Origin: Panaeolus papilionaceus | Lineage: Eukaryota > Basidiomycota > Agaricomycetes > Agaricales | Direction: 5' to 3' | Length of the DNA: 64,000 nt | Assembly: GCA_015501605.1 (NCBI GenBank) | Contig: JADNRZ010000019.1 | Location: 992,001 to 1,056,000, forward strand | In this document: positions 22,845 through 35,330 of the stretch, in pieces | Layout: each line of letters opens with the position of its first letter | Position numbering within the stretch: the stretch's first letter is position 1 | Made by a program: the position numbers and the translations under genes | The notes under the pieces: generated by a model | Seen by the model: only the letters and a program-made list of their open reading frames with translations | Told to the model about the DNA's origin: nothing | Database searches by the model: none

Positions 22845-25122
22845 GGGCGTTGTTGGCGGGGAAGATGAGCGCAGGGGAGAGCTCACCATTCATCTCTGGT
22901 GTTGATACCACCGAATCCTTCTCCTTTCTCTTCCCATTTTTTTCCCCCTCTTTTTCGGGTTTGACTGTCGATTTGTATTAATACCTTTTTCCCCCTTTCT
23001 CTCCCTCGTCTCGCTCTTGTCGGGCACCATTCGCGCCCTCCGACCTAATTATTTAATCTGGCCTCGTCTTATTCTCTCTTATCCTGTCGAATATTCATCG
23101 TCATTATATTACCGGATTGGATCGCAGTTTAACGACTTACCTATCCTACCCTACATATGCCTGTTTGCCTGCCTGCTTGTCCTACATAGACCTGTCGTCC
23201 TGCTCTCACTTTTTTTCGTCGTCTTTTTTTATCTCGTCTCCTCCCCTTATTGTGGCGACCAGTTATTGTATACAGATTATTCCCTTCCTCCCTTTCCTGT
23301 CCTATTTTTTCTATTTCTTCTCTGCCCATCCATGTGTCAAACCGGAATCCATCCATACATCCATCTCATTAACAATAACATAAACACACCACATTGGATT
23401 TTTTCATTCCATTCCATCTATGCCATGACATGTCACATACCTCTCTTTTCCCTTTTTCTTTCCTTTCCTTTTATTCCTCTTTTTTTCGTCTCGTCTGTCG
23501 CATATCAGTCGTACATACAGTACCGTAGTTATCAGCCACGTCACGTACCTATCCATTATAACCCCCCTCTTCGATGCTCAATTACAGAACGCGCACTGGA
23601 CGCTTTTTCATCCCCTCCTCAACCCCTGATTCTGGCTTCGAGTCTTATTGGTTGTAGTTTGGTCTGGTATGAGTAAATAAATAATTAGATACCGGCAGCC
23701 TGCAGGTTTTGAGGATTGGTATCTTTCTGACCTTTGACTAGATTTTTGCTCTATCCCCTCTCCCCCTCCCATCACGCTCCGCTTTTGATTTTGATTTTGG
23801 GCTTGCTTTGATACGCGTTAATTTTTTTCTTTATTTGATGTTGGGATTATATAGATGAATACAAGCATACTTGGATTTCATGTTTTGTTGCGGTTGATGG
23901 GCTTGGGTTTTGTTATGCGGGGTAATCTTGAGTTGGAGATGGCGCAATGTGAGGGATGGTACAGTGGTACGAGTGCGGAATTGAAGAAATTCATGGTAGG
24001 TTAGGGAATACGCGGTATGATTGGGGAGGGAAACAATCTAGAAGGGAGAAGAATCTCATCGAGTCTGCTTCTACGCCCATATATAATCCAGCACAAGCAT
24101 GTTACATTGATCTTAACGCCTTGAGGACGTGACAACGGAGCGCCTACGGGATTCGCTTCGCTCGCCAGAATCGCCACAGTCACTTCGATTCAGATGCCAG
24201 TGCATGCAGGTGATCGATCATTATGGGTATCCGTGAAGGACGCCCAAGCGATGGCTCGATAAAAAAGTGTAGCCTGCTGTTATTCAAACGCGGTGATTCG
24301 ACTTCTTGCTCATATAGCGCAGCCAGCGAATAGTAGATAGACATAACATGATATGCACATACATATGTTGGTGCTGGTTTATGCTCGATTCCTTGCTCAA
24401 AACTTCCAATCCGCGCACCGCTAGACGAGGGGACGCTCGTGCAACGCACTGGTGGTGCTAATAATAACCATTTACCCGGGCACTCGTCTAGCATCAACGC
24501 CGCTTGTGTCGCTTACCTCGGTTGGTCACCTCCTTGTGCGTTCGTGCATACGTGGGTGGGTGCATTGACATTGTGGTGGTGATAAGTGAGTGGAGGTAGA
24601 GGGGCGATTCATATTAGTCGTGATGAGCTGAACAGGCTGTTTATCACATGTGGTTGTCAATTCTTTGAGTTTGGGAGGCAGGATGACATTGGGAAAGATT
24701 GTTGTATGCGCTATTTTAATCCATGTATAAGGCAGCCAGTGGTGCGGCTTGGTGAAAGGGAGTGAGATTAGATCATTTGAATTGAATCAAATCAATACCA
24801 GGCTTAACCAGGCGCTGTTCTTTAGTAAGCGCCCAAGACAAGAAACGGCCGTCAGAGGCAGAGGAGTCGGATTGAGGCGGCCAGGGCGGTGTGGTCATGA
24901 CCACCCCTTTTCAGCCAGCGCTACAAAGGGGAGCAATGGAGCGCGAATCGTGTCCAGCTCCGGAATTTCATTTTGGTCGGTAGGTGTGATAAACACCAAA
25001 ACCAATGCAGAGCTCAATTCTTCGCCTGTTAGGGGTTCTCGTATGTCAGCAAAGGCATCCCATACTAGGCTACATAAATTAACTAAAACTCTACATGTTT
25101 AAGCCCGTCGTAGTAGTACGAT
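22845..25122. other. 3' flank and intergenic stretch
   Basis: The first 850 nt are CT-rich and probably 3' UTR and flank. An open frame of 219 codons at 23,017-23,676 is within this simple sequence and not called. A perfect 14-nt palindrome GTGGTCATGACCAC lies at 24,891-24,904. Weak similarity of 24,950-25,122 to the sequence beyond 10,311 suggests the inverted duplication fades out here. Confidence 0.4.
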
Positions 25123-25665
25123 TCAGTAATGCATGTTCGGAAGATGCGGCGGAGGTACACCTGCGAACGCCGCGACGGCGTCAAGTTCAGGCGTTTTTGT
25201 CTGGGCTGAGTTACATAATGCAAGGGAGTGGTTACATAAAAGAACTTCCTCGAAGTTGTTCACAGACTCGCCAACACTGGGACCGATAATCGGAGAGAGC
25301 AGACTATTCGCGTGCATGACGAGTCGTTTCCTAAGCCCAACAAGCGCTGAATTGAGCACTCCGCCTGCTGTGTTCAATGCTTCTTCTCGCTGCCAAAATG
25401 GAAGTTTGGTTGATTCAAACAATGCAGAATTATATGTATGTTCGAGTCAGTCAGGGATGAGAATGGCTGGAAAAGAAGACAATTCGACACATACACCGAG
25501 GTCACCGTTGATGAACGGGGTGTTCGTGATCTTTAGAACTTGTGATATGACGGGATTGTTCTGAGCAATACCCGAGTCGCGGCCAGGTAGATCAACTGGT
25601 AGTGCAAAGACAGGGTGTGCGAGCACTGTGGCAAGTGCAAGTAGTGAAACGAGTGATATGTGCAT
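25123..25665 (-). CDS. Small secreted protein, 145 aa (copy 2)
   Basis: Exons 25665-25495 (57 codons) and 25389-25123 join in phase 0 to 145 residues. This is the inverted paralogue of the gene at 9,759. The signal peptide (SLVSLLALATVLAHPVFA) is followed by SGIAQNNPVISQVLKIT, EALNTAGGVLNSALVGLRKR, LLSPIIGPSVG, two Cys (LCNHSLALC) and a PPPHLPNMHY tail. Exon 1 is highly similar to copy 1. Exon 2 is more diverged but keeps frame, intron place, both Cys and the tail. The function is unknown. Confidence 0.75.
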
Positions 25666-26036
25666 GATGGATGATTAAAGAAAGAGCGACTGGTGAGGAC
25701 TTGAACTTGAAAGATTGGCTGTCTAGCCTTCGCTCAACGTCCAATTGCTGCGTTTTATTGGCAATCCATGTCCCCTTTGCCCTAGATTTATTTGTTCAAC
25801 TGATATTTGGAAAGGGGAAATGGAACACAGCCGAATGTTCTGGTCATTAGAATGTTCTGTTTATGGTAGCTGATAATGACTCCCGTAGCTTGTCCAGCGT
25901 AAAAAAGGACAAGCGCCTGAAGGAAGGCGTTCGGATCGGTGCCGGATAAGGTGAATGATACATGGTCTAAAAAATGACATGGGCATATTCGGCCCCTGTG
26001 CAACTCAATTGGACAAACTGTAGCGCAGGCTCCAAG

Positions 26037-26419
26037 TACAGTTCAATTCGCTCAAAAGCGACCTCCGCTTACTTTTGTGTTCAATCTTGTCATGTATACA
26101 CAAATAAAGCTATTTTACTCCAAAGTCTTCAATTTTCCGTAAATGGTGCGGAATTGTTCAATGCAATCAACCCTGTTGTCGAAGATTTTGACAGATATAT
26201 GTTAGGGGGGAGGCCACAAACCATAGGACACCGATCTCTGCACTAAATTATGCCCTTTTCGCTGGCCTATTCAGAAATTCTTAAGTAATCACTCGTTATT
26301 CGGTCTTTGCGCGTTTATGCTTTTTGAGTATAGTTTTGTGATAAAAGTGAAAAATCCGGTCGAAAAGTCGAAAGATGGCCTAGGATAACAGGGGTCATGT
26401 TTATGTGTAAAGCACTGTA
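26037..26419. mobile_element. Insertion in right arm with an empty site in the left arm
   Basis: The block is TACAGT...ACTGTA with TA at each end. The left arm runs directly across the matching point (near 9,390), CAAG joining to TTCATCC in reverse complement. The terminal inverted repeat is only CAGT/ACTG, so the call rests mostly on the empty site. No coding capacity. Confidence 0.6.
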
Positions 26420-26910
26420 CGAGTTTGGCCCGCGAGCTGGATGTCAAATTCTGTGGCATCCTAACACACTATGATGTTCAGGGTATATTATCGTGCACTT
26501 TGATTGGTATACTTATCAGGTAAATTATCAATGTCAAACATCCTTACTTCCATCAGATTGGTCTGAAGAGACCAGGACCCTGCATTGTTCAGAAACACTT
26601 TAGCTTTCAACACATATACAGTTCGATAAGCTTGACACTGACACGTCAAGCGTTAAATTTAATACGCTGGTGAGAAGAAAAATCCAGCGGTCTCTGTTCG
26701 AAGGATAGCTGTAAACTATGTGTTGCGGATCTGTTTCGGTGAGGATGCTTGATATTTGATTATCGTTGATTGAATTAGGCCAAATGCTGGTCGTTTAAAT
26801 GCACAATCATAATAAGCGCCGATCCGAATTTTATCCGCAAAACGTGACAAAATTTATTCACGGCGGACAGCTCATCTAAGTTCTTTCAAGCATGTTTACT
26901 ATCACCGATA

Positions 26911-27074
26911 TATGTACTATCATCGACCAGTACTTCGTTCCAACCAGAACTTCGTGAGGTCACGAAATTTAGCAGGGAAAAGTGACAGCTCGTTCCCGAG
27001 AGTGACAAATTCCCCGCCAAAACGTAACACGGCACGAAGTCTTGGTTAAAACAAAGTACTGGTCGGTGATAGTA
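26911..27074. mobile_element. Short TIR element (MITE) replacing the chaplin interval
   Basis: The left end CTATCATCGACCAGTACTTC (from 26,917) and the complement of the right end CTATCACCGACCAGTACTTT (to 27,072) form an imperfect inverted repeat of about 40 nt, with TA on both sides. The element is about 156-164 bp. In the left arm this place holds about 530 nt with the chaplin gene. Confidence 0.6.
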
Positions 27075-27530
27075 TCTGGCGCCTGCTATTGGAAGTCCGA
27101 TTCCGTTATTGGCTGGTAGCTTTTTGAGTACATAATTGGGTTCGATGGTATCTATTGTATGTCCGTATGTATGTTAAAAGTAACCTAATTTGAGTTTCGG
27201 CTCATCAGATTTCATTGTTCATGTCGCAAACGAATGTCAGACCTTCAAGTCTGAATTATAGGCGTCCAAAGCGGGAAGGAAGCGATGAAGGACTTATCGG
27301 AACAGCGAAGATTAAGTATGAGAGGGCCAAGGGCCAGGCAGCCCAGAGTGCTCAGTCTTAACTTTAAATTCAAACACATCGAAGTCCGAGAATCCAATAG
27401 GTCCTTATATCGTGTAGTTTGCATGGAGTAACAAGTTGCATAAAACTTGTATCTCCTTTAATTTATAAATCATGAAATTCGAAACCTAGCAGGACTCAAT
27501 GGACATTGCCATCTGAGACAGTAACCAACA

Positions 27531-29599
27531 GACAATTTACGCAAGTCAAAATGCAACGACTACCCGAACTTGTAAAATCATATTAACTTCTTATAAGGCA
27601 GTTAGGGAGAGGAAGGGGAGGAGGGCTTTGAAGTGCATTGAAAGAAATTCGGTTGGCTGGTCAGACTCTCGGGGGCTGGATGAAAGTTTGAAGAGGATTC
27701 CGCCAATACTCGGTTGGCCTTTTATGCAGACATGCAGACAGTAGATGGGTGTCCGGAAGCCTCTAATCGGGGCGAGATGACGTTGAGAATACCAGCGGCC
27801 CTGACCATATTTGGTGTCAAATGTTCAGCTAGTAGAAGCTTAATTATTAAATTGAACTGTAAACAGCTGTTCGTCGCTCGAAGGGGCTTCCGAGGATGAG
27901 TCTGAAGCGAGTGTGATGGCTTTCATTTTGGAACTCTAATCCTTCGTTTATTGTAACGGACGGACTGTGTGTTTTTGAAGAGATGCTCAATTCTTACTAG
28001 GTCAGTTCAGGGCGGCCCAAACCGAGGTCAAAAGCCCATCTACCAAAAGCGGACTTTGAAAATTGAAATAGTATTTCGGATGGCGTTTGGCTGCTTTTTG
28101 TCATCAATTGCGGAGGTGGTTGGGCCTATTCCTTTTTCGAAGGAGGCGGGGGACCCATCGAGGAAAATTCATCTTGCTCTCGTAACGTCGGAGAATGGAA
28201 TTGAATGTCCGCTTTTGGGTGAACGTAGTTTGAACTGATCTTGACTGACCTGGTAAGAATTGAGTATCTCTTGAGAAACGCAGTTGATTGATAGTCCAAT
28301 GTCTTCAGGTAATCAGACTCAGTAATGCGAATATGACTGTGAAATGTTACAAGACAGAAGCTATTGTCAAGTATCGTCCTTCCGAGTACACACCGAAGGA
28401 CCCTCTTTGATCACGAGTTTTCTACATCTTCACCCAACCCATCGCTTTGTGTGCTCTCGATGCCGTATTTTAATTTTGGTTTATATAAGCTTCCAGCGAT
28501 ACCGTTTTAAATATATCCTCGGTCTTACCGCTTCCGTAGATTCCGTACACAGTATGTCGGCTGTTCTTCACCTTGCGTGCGCGCATACGTGGGTAGAGGT
28601 AGAGTGGTGCTTGGTTTGGACGAGTTGAGGTCCAAAGGTTTTGGATTGAAATAGGTTTCGAAGTGAGTCATTGGTGCGATACAGGAGACAAGCTGACTCG
28701 AAGGTTGTGAGCGTAGTGGAGACCGTTATGGCTGGAAGCTATGTGAAAAGAGAGTGATTAGATTAGATCATGTCGAGTTTTGAAGTCATTGCGGTATTAT
28801 AAGAAGACGCTGTAAGCGCCCAGCATGTATCATATGGGCTGGCGATTCCGTCTAAGGTGCTGATAAATAACCGTTTTCATCAGTATCTCAGAGCTATAGC
28901 TCACCTGATCAGAATGGATACTATTGGAACGAATCGCAGTGGGGTATGTGCGTGACCGAAAAGCTATGTGCGCCGTGTGGTAGTATTCCAGTAAGACTAA
29001 TGCACCGTCCTCCAACACTCAGTATACTGTCGGCACTGGTTTCTTGGCGCTTCTGGTTGTCAACGCTTGGCGGCGTTCAGCTCTTTTGGATCTGAGCTCT
29101 GATTGATTTTGGCCTACACAACGGCCCCGCTACCACGGGAATTCTTTCGGAAAGGAAAACGATGGGCTCACTCTCTACACCGATCGTCTGGGAGGATCCA
29201 CCCATTCGACGGGACTCCCTCATCAGGGCCTAAGATGGTCAGCCAACGATGTGTATGATCGCAGAGACATTCCACACCTTGATTCATACCCAGAGTCAAT
29301 TCTAACATGAATTCCCGGCAATATGAACACGACTCCACAGTTTCCACAGATACTGACCTCTAAATCGTAAAAACAGGCGTAAAGGGAACTAATCGAAGGT
29401 CGTGGAAGTTGATGTTCCTTGATGGTTTGACACGGCGTTCACACGGCACGATGCACAAATATGATGATCGTCATGAATGATGTAGATTTCATGACATGTA
29501 TGACATCATTGAATTCGCAACGTCGTCAATGGTTGCAACAGCTGTGGTGTTTTCCTAACCAACTCTAAATTTCTTGTGAACATAAGTCGCTTCAACTGA
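27531..29599. other. Gene-poor stretch
   Basis: No gene recognised. Open frames here are short, lack motifs and do not join across plausible introns. Confidence 0.4.
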
Positions 29600-30742
29600 A
29601 TGACTGCCTTGCCTGCTACTATTACCCTTGACGCATCCGCTCAGTCACCTTCCAGTGCGATAGCCTACTTGAAATATGTTCCCCAACGACATGGCACTCC
29701 AGAACCAGTCAACATGGTCAGGCTCAGGACACACAAAATGTAAGCCATTAAGCTGCGAGTGATTACAAAGACTTATGCCTCATTTCGTGGGCCACAGTCA
29801 GCCGCAGGGCAGAGACGAATTCCATGGACACGGATGACTACTCGCGCCCATCTTCCCCTCTTCACATTTTACCCCAAGTATCGTACCTGCGAGGGTCTTC
29901 CTATAATAAGGACGACTCAAAAGCATCTCAGATGTCTACCTCTTGCGGCACGTCTGGTCCTCCGAGCTCCTACGACTCAACCTCAACAAACCGTGAAGCC
30001 AGTCCCACGCCAACTACTCGGAGGAGGGATGGGGTGATGAGGCTTGAAAGCATCCTAAATGAAGTGTCTGTGGATCCATCATATGCCCTATGGGCAGCTT
30101 CAAGAAAATCTCGAGGGAGTATCGATCGTGATGAGCGATATACCCTGCCAGCAGTGGAAGATGTGCAGGAATCCTGTGCAGTCCTGAGTGACCGTGCGAG
30201 TTCAGAAGGTGAGTAATCGTATACAAAGTATCATCGTAACAATCGTCTTATCAAATATTGTGTAGATGCCGATTCAGAGGTCAATTCCAACCATGACACC
30301 CCGGTCACAAGTAAGAGGCTCCATCGTTGCTCGGAGTGTGGAAAGGCCTTCCCAAGGTATGTCCCAGCAGCACGAGAATTTAAATTATTTTTCTAATCCT
30401 CCGTCCAGACCAAGTGGCCTGAAAACGCATATGTCAATACACACAAATGAAAAACGTGAGTATTTAGCCTTCTCCACAACCCGGAGTCCCAAACTAACCA
30501 CCTATAAAGCGTTCACATGTACTCATCCGGGCTGCGGCCGCACATTTTCAGTTGCTTCCAACGCTCGCCGGCACATGCGTTTACACGGTATTGGCCTCGA
30601 CTCGGATTCCTCACCAGAACAGCTATCGCCACTCAAAGTAAACTTCGAGCAACCTATCGTGGTTGAATGTCCGAGTGGCTCTAGCGAAGGACACAGGAAG
30701 CTGAAGTGGAGCGCGGCCAGATTGAAAACTTCGGCGATCTGA
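29600..30742 (+). CDS. C2H2 zinc-finger transcription factor (two fingers)
   Basis: Exons 29600-29739, 29808-30208, 30266-30356, 30409-30455 and 30510-30742 join in frame to about 303 residues. The first 190 residues are Ser/Thr-rich with no domain. Two C2H2 fingers follow: CSECGKAFPRPSGLKTHMSIH, then the linker TNEKPFT and CTHPGCGRTFSVASNARRHM up to the last His of RLH. The linker is close to the canonical TGEKP, so DNA binding is likely. Introns cut inside finger 1 and inside the linker. The C-terminus is short and ends in a basic stretch (RKLKWSAARLKTS). The first exon and its acceptor are the least sure part; the ATG at 29,824 is an alternative start. Targets unknown; probably a nuclear regulator. 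Confidence 0.82.
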
Positions 30743-31313
30743 TATCACAGTCTGCAGGACTGACTGCTTACGATCATCATGATTTGGGATATGGTCGATA
30801 TAAATTATTCGGATTTACTTATTATTGGGGCTCTGAAGTTCATACATTTATCACACACACATACACGCATACTGTAAACATATCTGGGTATCGGGTTCGT
30901 ACTCACTAGCTAGCAACATGGACGAACAATATTTGTTGTAAATATAGAGTCATAGCAATTCAATCTTAGTCAAGCTATCTTAGCTTTAAATGTATATGGT
31001 ACCATGGTCTCGTTCCCTTAATGGGCTCTATTCATGCTTTCGAGCGGTAATAATGATGGGGGGACATGACGAGGGCAGAATTGACAGGCACTCAAATTAG
31101 CGCTGATGTACTTGGTTATTTGAGCTTCTGACGATCTTCCAATGATGGTTCGACAGCACAGAACTTTATAGGAGAGATATATGATGTACACTGACGGGTG
31201 CTAATGTAATGACCTTTTATGATGCCCACCCATAAGAAAAGAGGCCTACGAATAAAGCCTCATCAAAACAGCATCCGACGACGATGGTCGAGTTGCTCGA
31301 CACCTGCGTTGGA
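30743..31313. other. Intergenic stretch between zinc-finger and protease genes
   Basis: The two genes converge here, so this is 3' flank on both sides. Nothing else seen. Confidence 0.5.
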
Positions 31314-32675
31314 TCAGTTGCTAGCAATAACACCACGGTAGATCTTCATCTGGTCATGGAGTCTGGAGGTTTGATCAGGAGTGAACTCAGTTTGGCAATG
31401 GTGATCGGAATAATCCATGTAGTTATCTGTGTCAGGTGTCAGAACATATTCGATTAAACCTTTTTATGCAGTCTTGTTCACTTACGAATGGGATCGAGTC
31501 CAGGGGCATTGGGGCAGCTGTCGCGAGAGTCAGGGCAGCCATCGGTGGACATATACTGCAATGGGGTATCTTGGACAAGATCTTGTGGGTCGTTAGGGTC
31601 GCAGGCAGCATGCATGTCGTCCGTTTGGAATGTATGGTAGAGCCCAACCCAATGTCCGGTTTCATGCACCAAGGTCTATCATAAGTCGTCATCAGATAGT
31701 TGAGTATGAATTTTGAATCTTATAAGTAGTCACCTTTCCTTGGTTGTAGTCTACGATGGCGCCTCCAGGCATCGTGTGGAAGTGGATGACTGTAGAAATA
31801 GTAAGCTGGTGACATGTGTCTTCAAAGCGGGATTCAGCGAGCTGCACTTACATATACCGTCGACGGAAGGATTTCCGGCATACCACCAAGGGAAAGTTGC
31901 GAATCCCAGAAGTTGTCCGCCATCGATTTCGGGAAGCCTGTAAATAAGCGCGAGGTCAATTATATGTCTTCAATGCTAACAAAGAAATACAATTCGAATG
32001 CTTCACTTCGAATTGCGTTCAACCGTACCAAGCAGTGATGACATTCAACGTGCCTGCGTTCCCGGTCCTCAGTTGAGTCATGGCCTGAATGGCAGGATCG
32101 CTCTCAGGGTATGCGTAGTTGAACCAAACGTCGTTCATGGAATATGTGGTATTGGCAAGTCTGAACGAGAGCCCAGTCCCCTTGAACCCGTCGTTGAGAG
32201 CTGTAATCTGGTTCGTGATCCAATCAGAACTATGAAATGAGAATACGTTGAGTGGATATATACGAGGTGAGGGTCGAGAAATTGTGATGACATACGGTAC
32301 ATATCCGTTATATCTGTAGTCATCCGACTCATCGGTGTAGACAATATGCATGTTGACGTTGATTATGCCACCGTTTGCAGAAATTGCGCTCGTCTTTTGA
32401 CGCTGCAGAGCCTTGGACTGTTGCTCGATCTCGATGCGCTCCTGAGAGGACGGGTGCCGAGTGCCACATGTCGGCTTGAAACCCTTTTGGGGAATTTTGA
32501 CCTCACGGCGGCTATACACATAGAGAGAAGGGCTGGGTCACCTACACGATATGCGACGCAATGGGTAGATATGAAGTACATACACAGGGGTTTCGAGTCC
32601 AGAGACGGTGAGCGCCCCAAGCTGAGCGACAACGACCAAGGAGAAAAATTTGATGAGTTTAACCGAGAATTGCAT
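31314..32675 (-). CDS. Secreted metalloprotease, family M43 (pappalysin-like)
   Basis: Seven exons (32675-32584, 32511-32296, 32229-32029, 31937-31858, 31789-31734, 31675-31486, 31426-31314) join in frame to 315 residues. The signal peptide is about 1-26. A propeptide-like region contains CGTRHPS, whose Cys could act as a zinc switch. The catalytic motif [11 protein letters not shown] (about 219-229) is the HExxHxxGxxH zinc site of metzincins. The Met-turn is in HNYMDYSD (about 280). These fit the fungal M43B extracellular peptidases. Conserved Cys ([23 protein letters not shown]) probably form disulfides. The protein is predicted to be extracellular and to digest protein for nutrition. Confidence 0.93.
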
Positions 32676-33499
32676 ATTGATGATTCAGATGATTGAAAAA
32701 CTGGGCGATTCGAGGAACTGCTGGACGTACTAAATGGTTTCGGTATCCTTTTATAGGGCTCCAGAGAAACTTGATGATGAGGCGATGGTGCGAGCTGCGA
32801 GTAATCGATTGACCGAATGGGCGTTCACATTGTATGGATCGAGTACAATCCCGGGGGAAAGTGGTTAATACCGCGTTGGCGCCGCGTCTTATGCCGTAAA
32901 AAACAAACTTCCAGCACCTTCGACACCTTCGATGGACTCTAGCGGGTAAAAGCAGCAGCACGATCTGCAAAATGCTGACAGATAAGCCATCCTGGATGCC
33001 ATATTGGGTGGCGTGCGCCACACACATGTAATGGACACTTGGTCAGGAGTCACTGGGCAGAGTTCTTCAGCAACTGGATTCGAATTTTGAAAACGCGTCT
33101 CGCCTTGCTAGGGAGCTTCAATTAAGTTCTTCCGAAGGTTTAACGCCAGCCTGAGAATTTATCATTCTATAGTCACGGTCGAAGCTAGAGGGTAGGTAAG
33201 ACGCCCGAGCAATAGCCCGCCGAAAGGGTAAGGACAAGGGTACGTGCATTTCACTTGCGACTGCTACTCCACAATCGTCGTGGCTCATGCTAATTCAGCA
33301 GACCCTTCAGGATCAGGATTGAGGTGGTAAGTAAAACCAAGCAAGTAAGGCGCCTATTAGTTAAATTCAGTTTTCGGAGATGCATGGCACAATGCAGGGT
33401 AGGAAAATCGACGTACAAAATTTCCACGCGGTGATTGCACTCAATTTCCTCGCATGCGTGTAATCGCTTCATAGCCCTATACAGTTCCTTCAGTCTGTC
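32676..33499. other. Intergenic stretch upstream of the M43 protease
   Basis: Holds the protease promoter. No gene or repeat recognised. Confidence 0.4.
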
Positions 33500-34971
33500 C
33501 TATTTGGACTCGTCGAAATGGATGCAGACCTCTTCCGCCGTTACTGGGTCAGATGCTTCCACGTCAGGTATTGCGCGTGTAAAGGCTACGCCGACCTGAA
33601 TGAAAATCTCTATATGTTCAATCGAGTTGTCGGGAGGGATGGCCGCAAGCTCCATCTAGAGAGCTTTGACAGCGTATTCCGGATTACTGATGTTCTAAAG
33701 GTCCCGATGAATGACCAGCTTTCTCAGCGTTTTCCTGCACTCCCCAACACATTGACCGAAGCGAAAATGGAAGATGTCGATAGCGCTCTGACAACCTGCA
33801 CAGAGATTGATTTTTTCCCACATAAACACCATTTATGTATAAAATCATTGGAAACTCACCATTATTATTCAACGTCTCGAGCTTCGGAAACACGGAGAAT
33901 TTCAGCATCTCGTTATACACAGAGAAGTGGGGTGCTCTCGAGTCATCCAGTGTTCTCATGTCGAATTCCTTCAGCGAGGGGAAAACCGTTGATACACCGC
34001 CAACAGCACATGTAGCAGACCATCCAGGTCCTCCAAACGCGTCCAACCTCATGCCGTTGAGATTTCCGAATGCGTGATCGGCAGGATTCAAGTTCTTCGG
34101 TTGAAAGTACCCTCCTGCAGGTTCGCATAGGATGAGGCTGAGGTTTCGAAGCTCCGGACATCCTTCTGGGTTCAAAAGGGTAAATATTGATACTTTTTTA
34201 CATCGTAGAGAGTGAGGTCGGTCAGGCGACATGCAGGCACGAGTTGCGATGATCGCACTGGCATGAGTTCGCATGATTTGATTTCCAGGATTTTTAGTGT
34301 GGGTGAAAAGACGATGAGGTCAATAAATAGCTCATTAACGTATTGAATGTAGAGTTTGATGAGGTTTCCTGATGAGGTTTCCTGATACCAAGTATGTTTC
34401 CATGAGCGATCGCAGGCCAAAATCATTCGGATTGGTGGCCCCGTATATTGTGTGTCCCCAAAAGAGAGAGAGACCATTGGTCAATCTATGCAAATTTTGG
34501 GCAGTCCCGACATGTGCATAGTCGAACAAATAGGACCGAGATAGATGGGCAAAACCTTGGTATACCAGGCATAAACGTTGGAGGGCCATATTGTCGTACC
34601 CACTTTGAGACGCCTTGTCTGGAACAAGTGCATCGAAAATGAGTTCGAATATTTACAGAGGAAATATGCGGTTTGGCTGCTGTCCAGAGTCCTGAGAAGA
34701 CTTTTCAGACATAGGAAGCGGTTGGAAGGATGATGGTTGAAGGGTGGCAATCGACGATCACCTACACCATCGATACCCTTCATTGGTCAGCGAGTTGTAA
34801 TATATTTTGGGTTTGCTTTTGGAATGCGAAATATTTGCGCTCTAAGACCATCAATTTTGACCTCTTGGACGAACGGAGGTTTTCAAGCACTCACTGACAA
34901 ATTCTGAATCTCGAAGTAAGTGTGAGTTACGAGGGTTCCCATCTGGTAACATTTGGGGCGAAAATAAAAAA
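33500..34971 (-). CDS. F-box/LRR-like protein (tentative model)
   Basis: Coding pieces on the minus strand run from about 34,971 to the TAG at 33,500-33,502, in at least five exons. Leucine-rich segments are plain: LKILEIKSCELMPV, CRLTDLTLYDVKKY, CPELRNLSLILCEP, FPSLKEFDMRTLDD, FPKLETLNNNGEF. The last exon reads NSIEHIEIFIQVGVAFTRAI and on to a stop. This is how the C-terminal part of agaricomycete F-box proteins looks. A clear F-box is not visible; the region FLCLKSLLRTLDSSQTAYFL may be a degenerate one. The start is uncertain. The gene diverges from TPT1 with about 360 nt between. It may be partial. Confidence 0.5.
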
Positions 34972-35330
34972 CCCAGATAGCAGATATTCAGCCGCCCGCT
35001 GAGTATAGAAATATCCTCGTTTGAATCTGCGCAACATGTTAGGCGCAGCAAATGGTGGAGGACGGAAGATGCAGACCTTTGTCGGAGCTTAAAATTTAAA
35101 AGGACACGAGTTGACCCTGATGGTATCCCCTAACTCTTCTAGTCATCAGTTGGATGCTGAACCTCCGACGATACTATTCTATAACGGCTAGTCTTTCAAC
35201 CTCTTCAAAAAGTGTTTTGTGAGTATACAATGACTAAACCGTGTACCCTCTTTGACATAAACGTTTGACTCGCAGCAAATCATCCCAATTTCGCAACACC
35301 AACGTCGCAATCCCATTCACACATAGTAGA

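Larger units (their letters stand above)
25123..27530 (-). repeat. Right arm of the large inverted duplication
   Basis: Reverse complement of the left arm at 8,005-10,311, diverged. It differs by a 383-nt insertion (26,037-26,419) and by having a small TIR element (about 26,911-27,074) where the left arm has the chaplin gene. Matching runs past the 3' end of the small secreted gene on one side and stops near 27,530 on the other. Confidence 0.85.

Noticed and set aside
23017..23676. 219-codon open frame after the 698-aa gene
   Set aside because: Made of CT-rich simple sequence (Phe/Leu/Ser/Pro runs). Reads as 3' flank.
24891..24904. Perfect palindrome GTGGTCATGACCAC
   Set aside because: A 14-nt palindrome is not rare enough in 64 kb to call a regulatory site without context.
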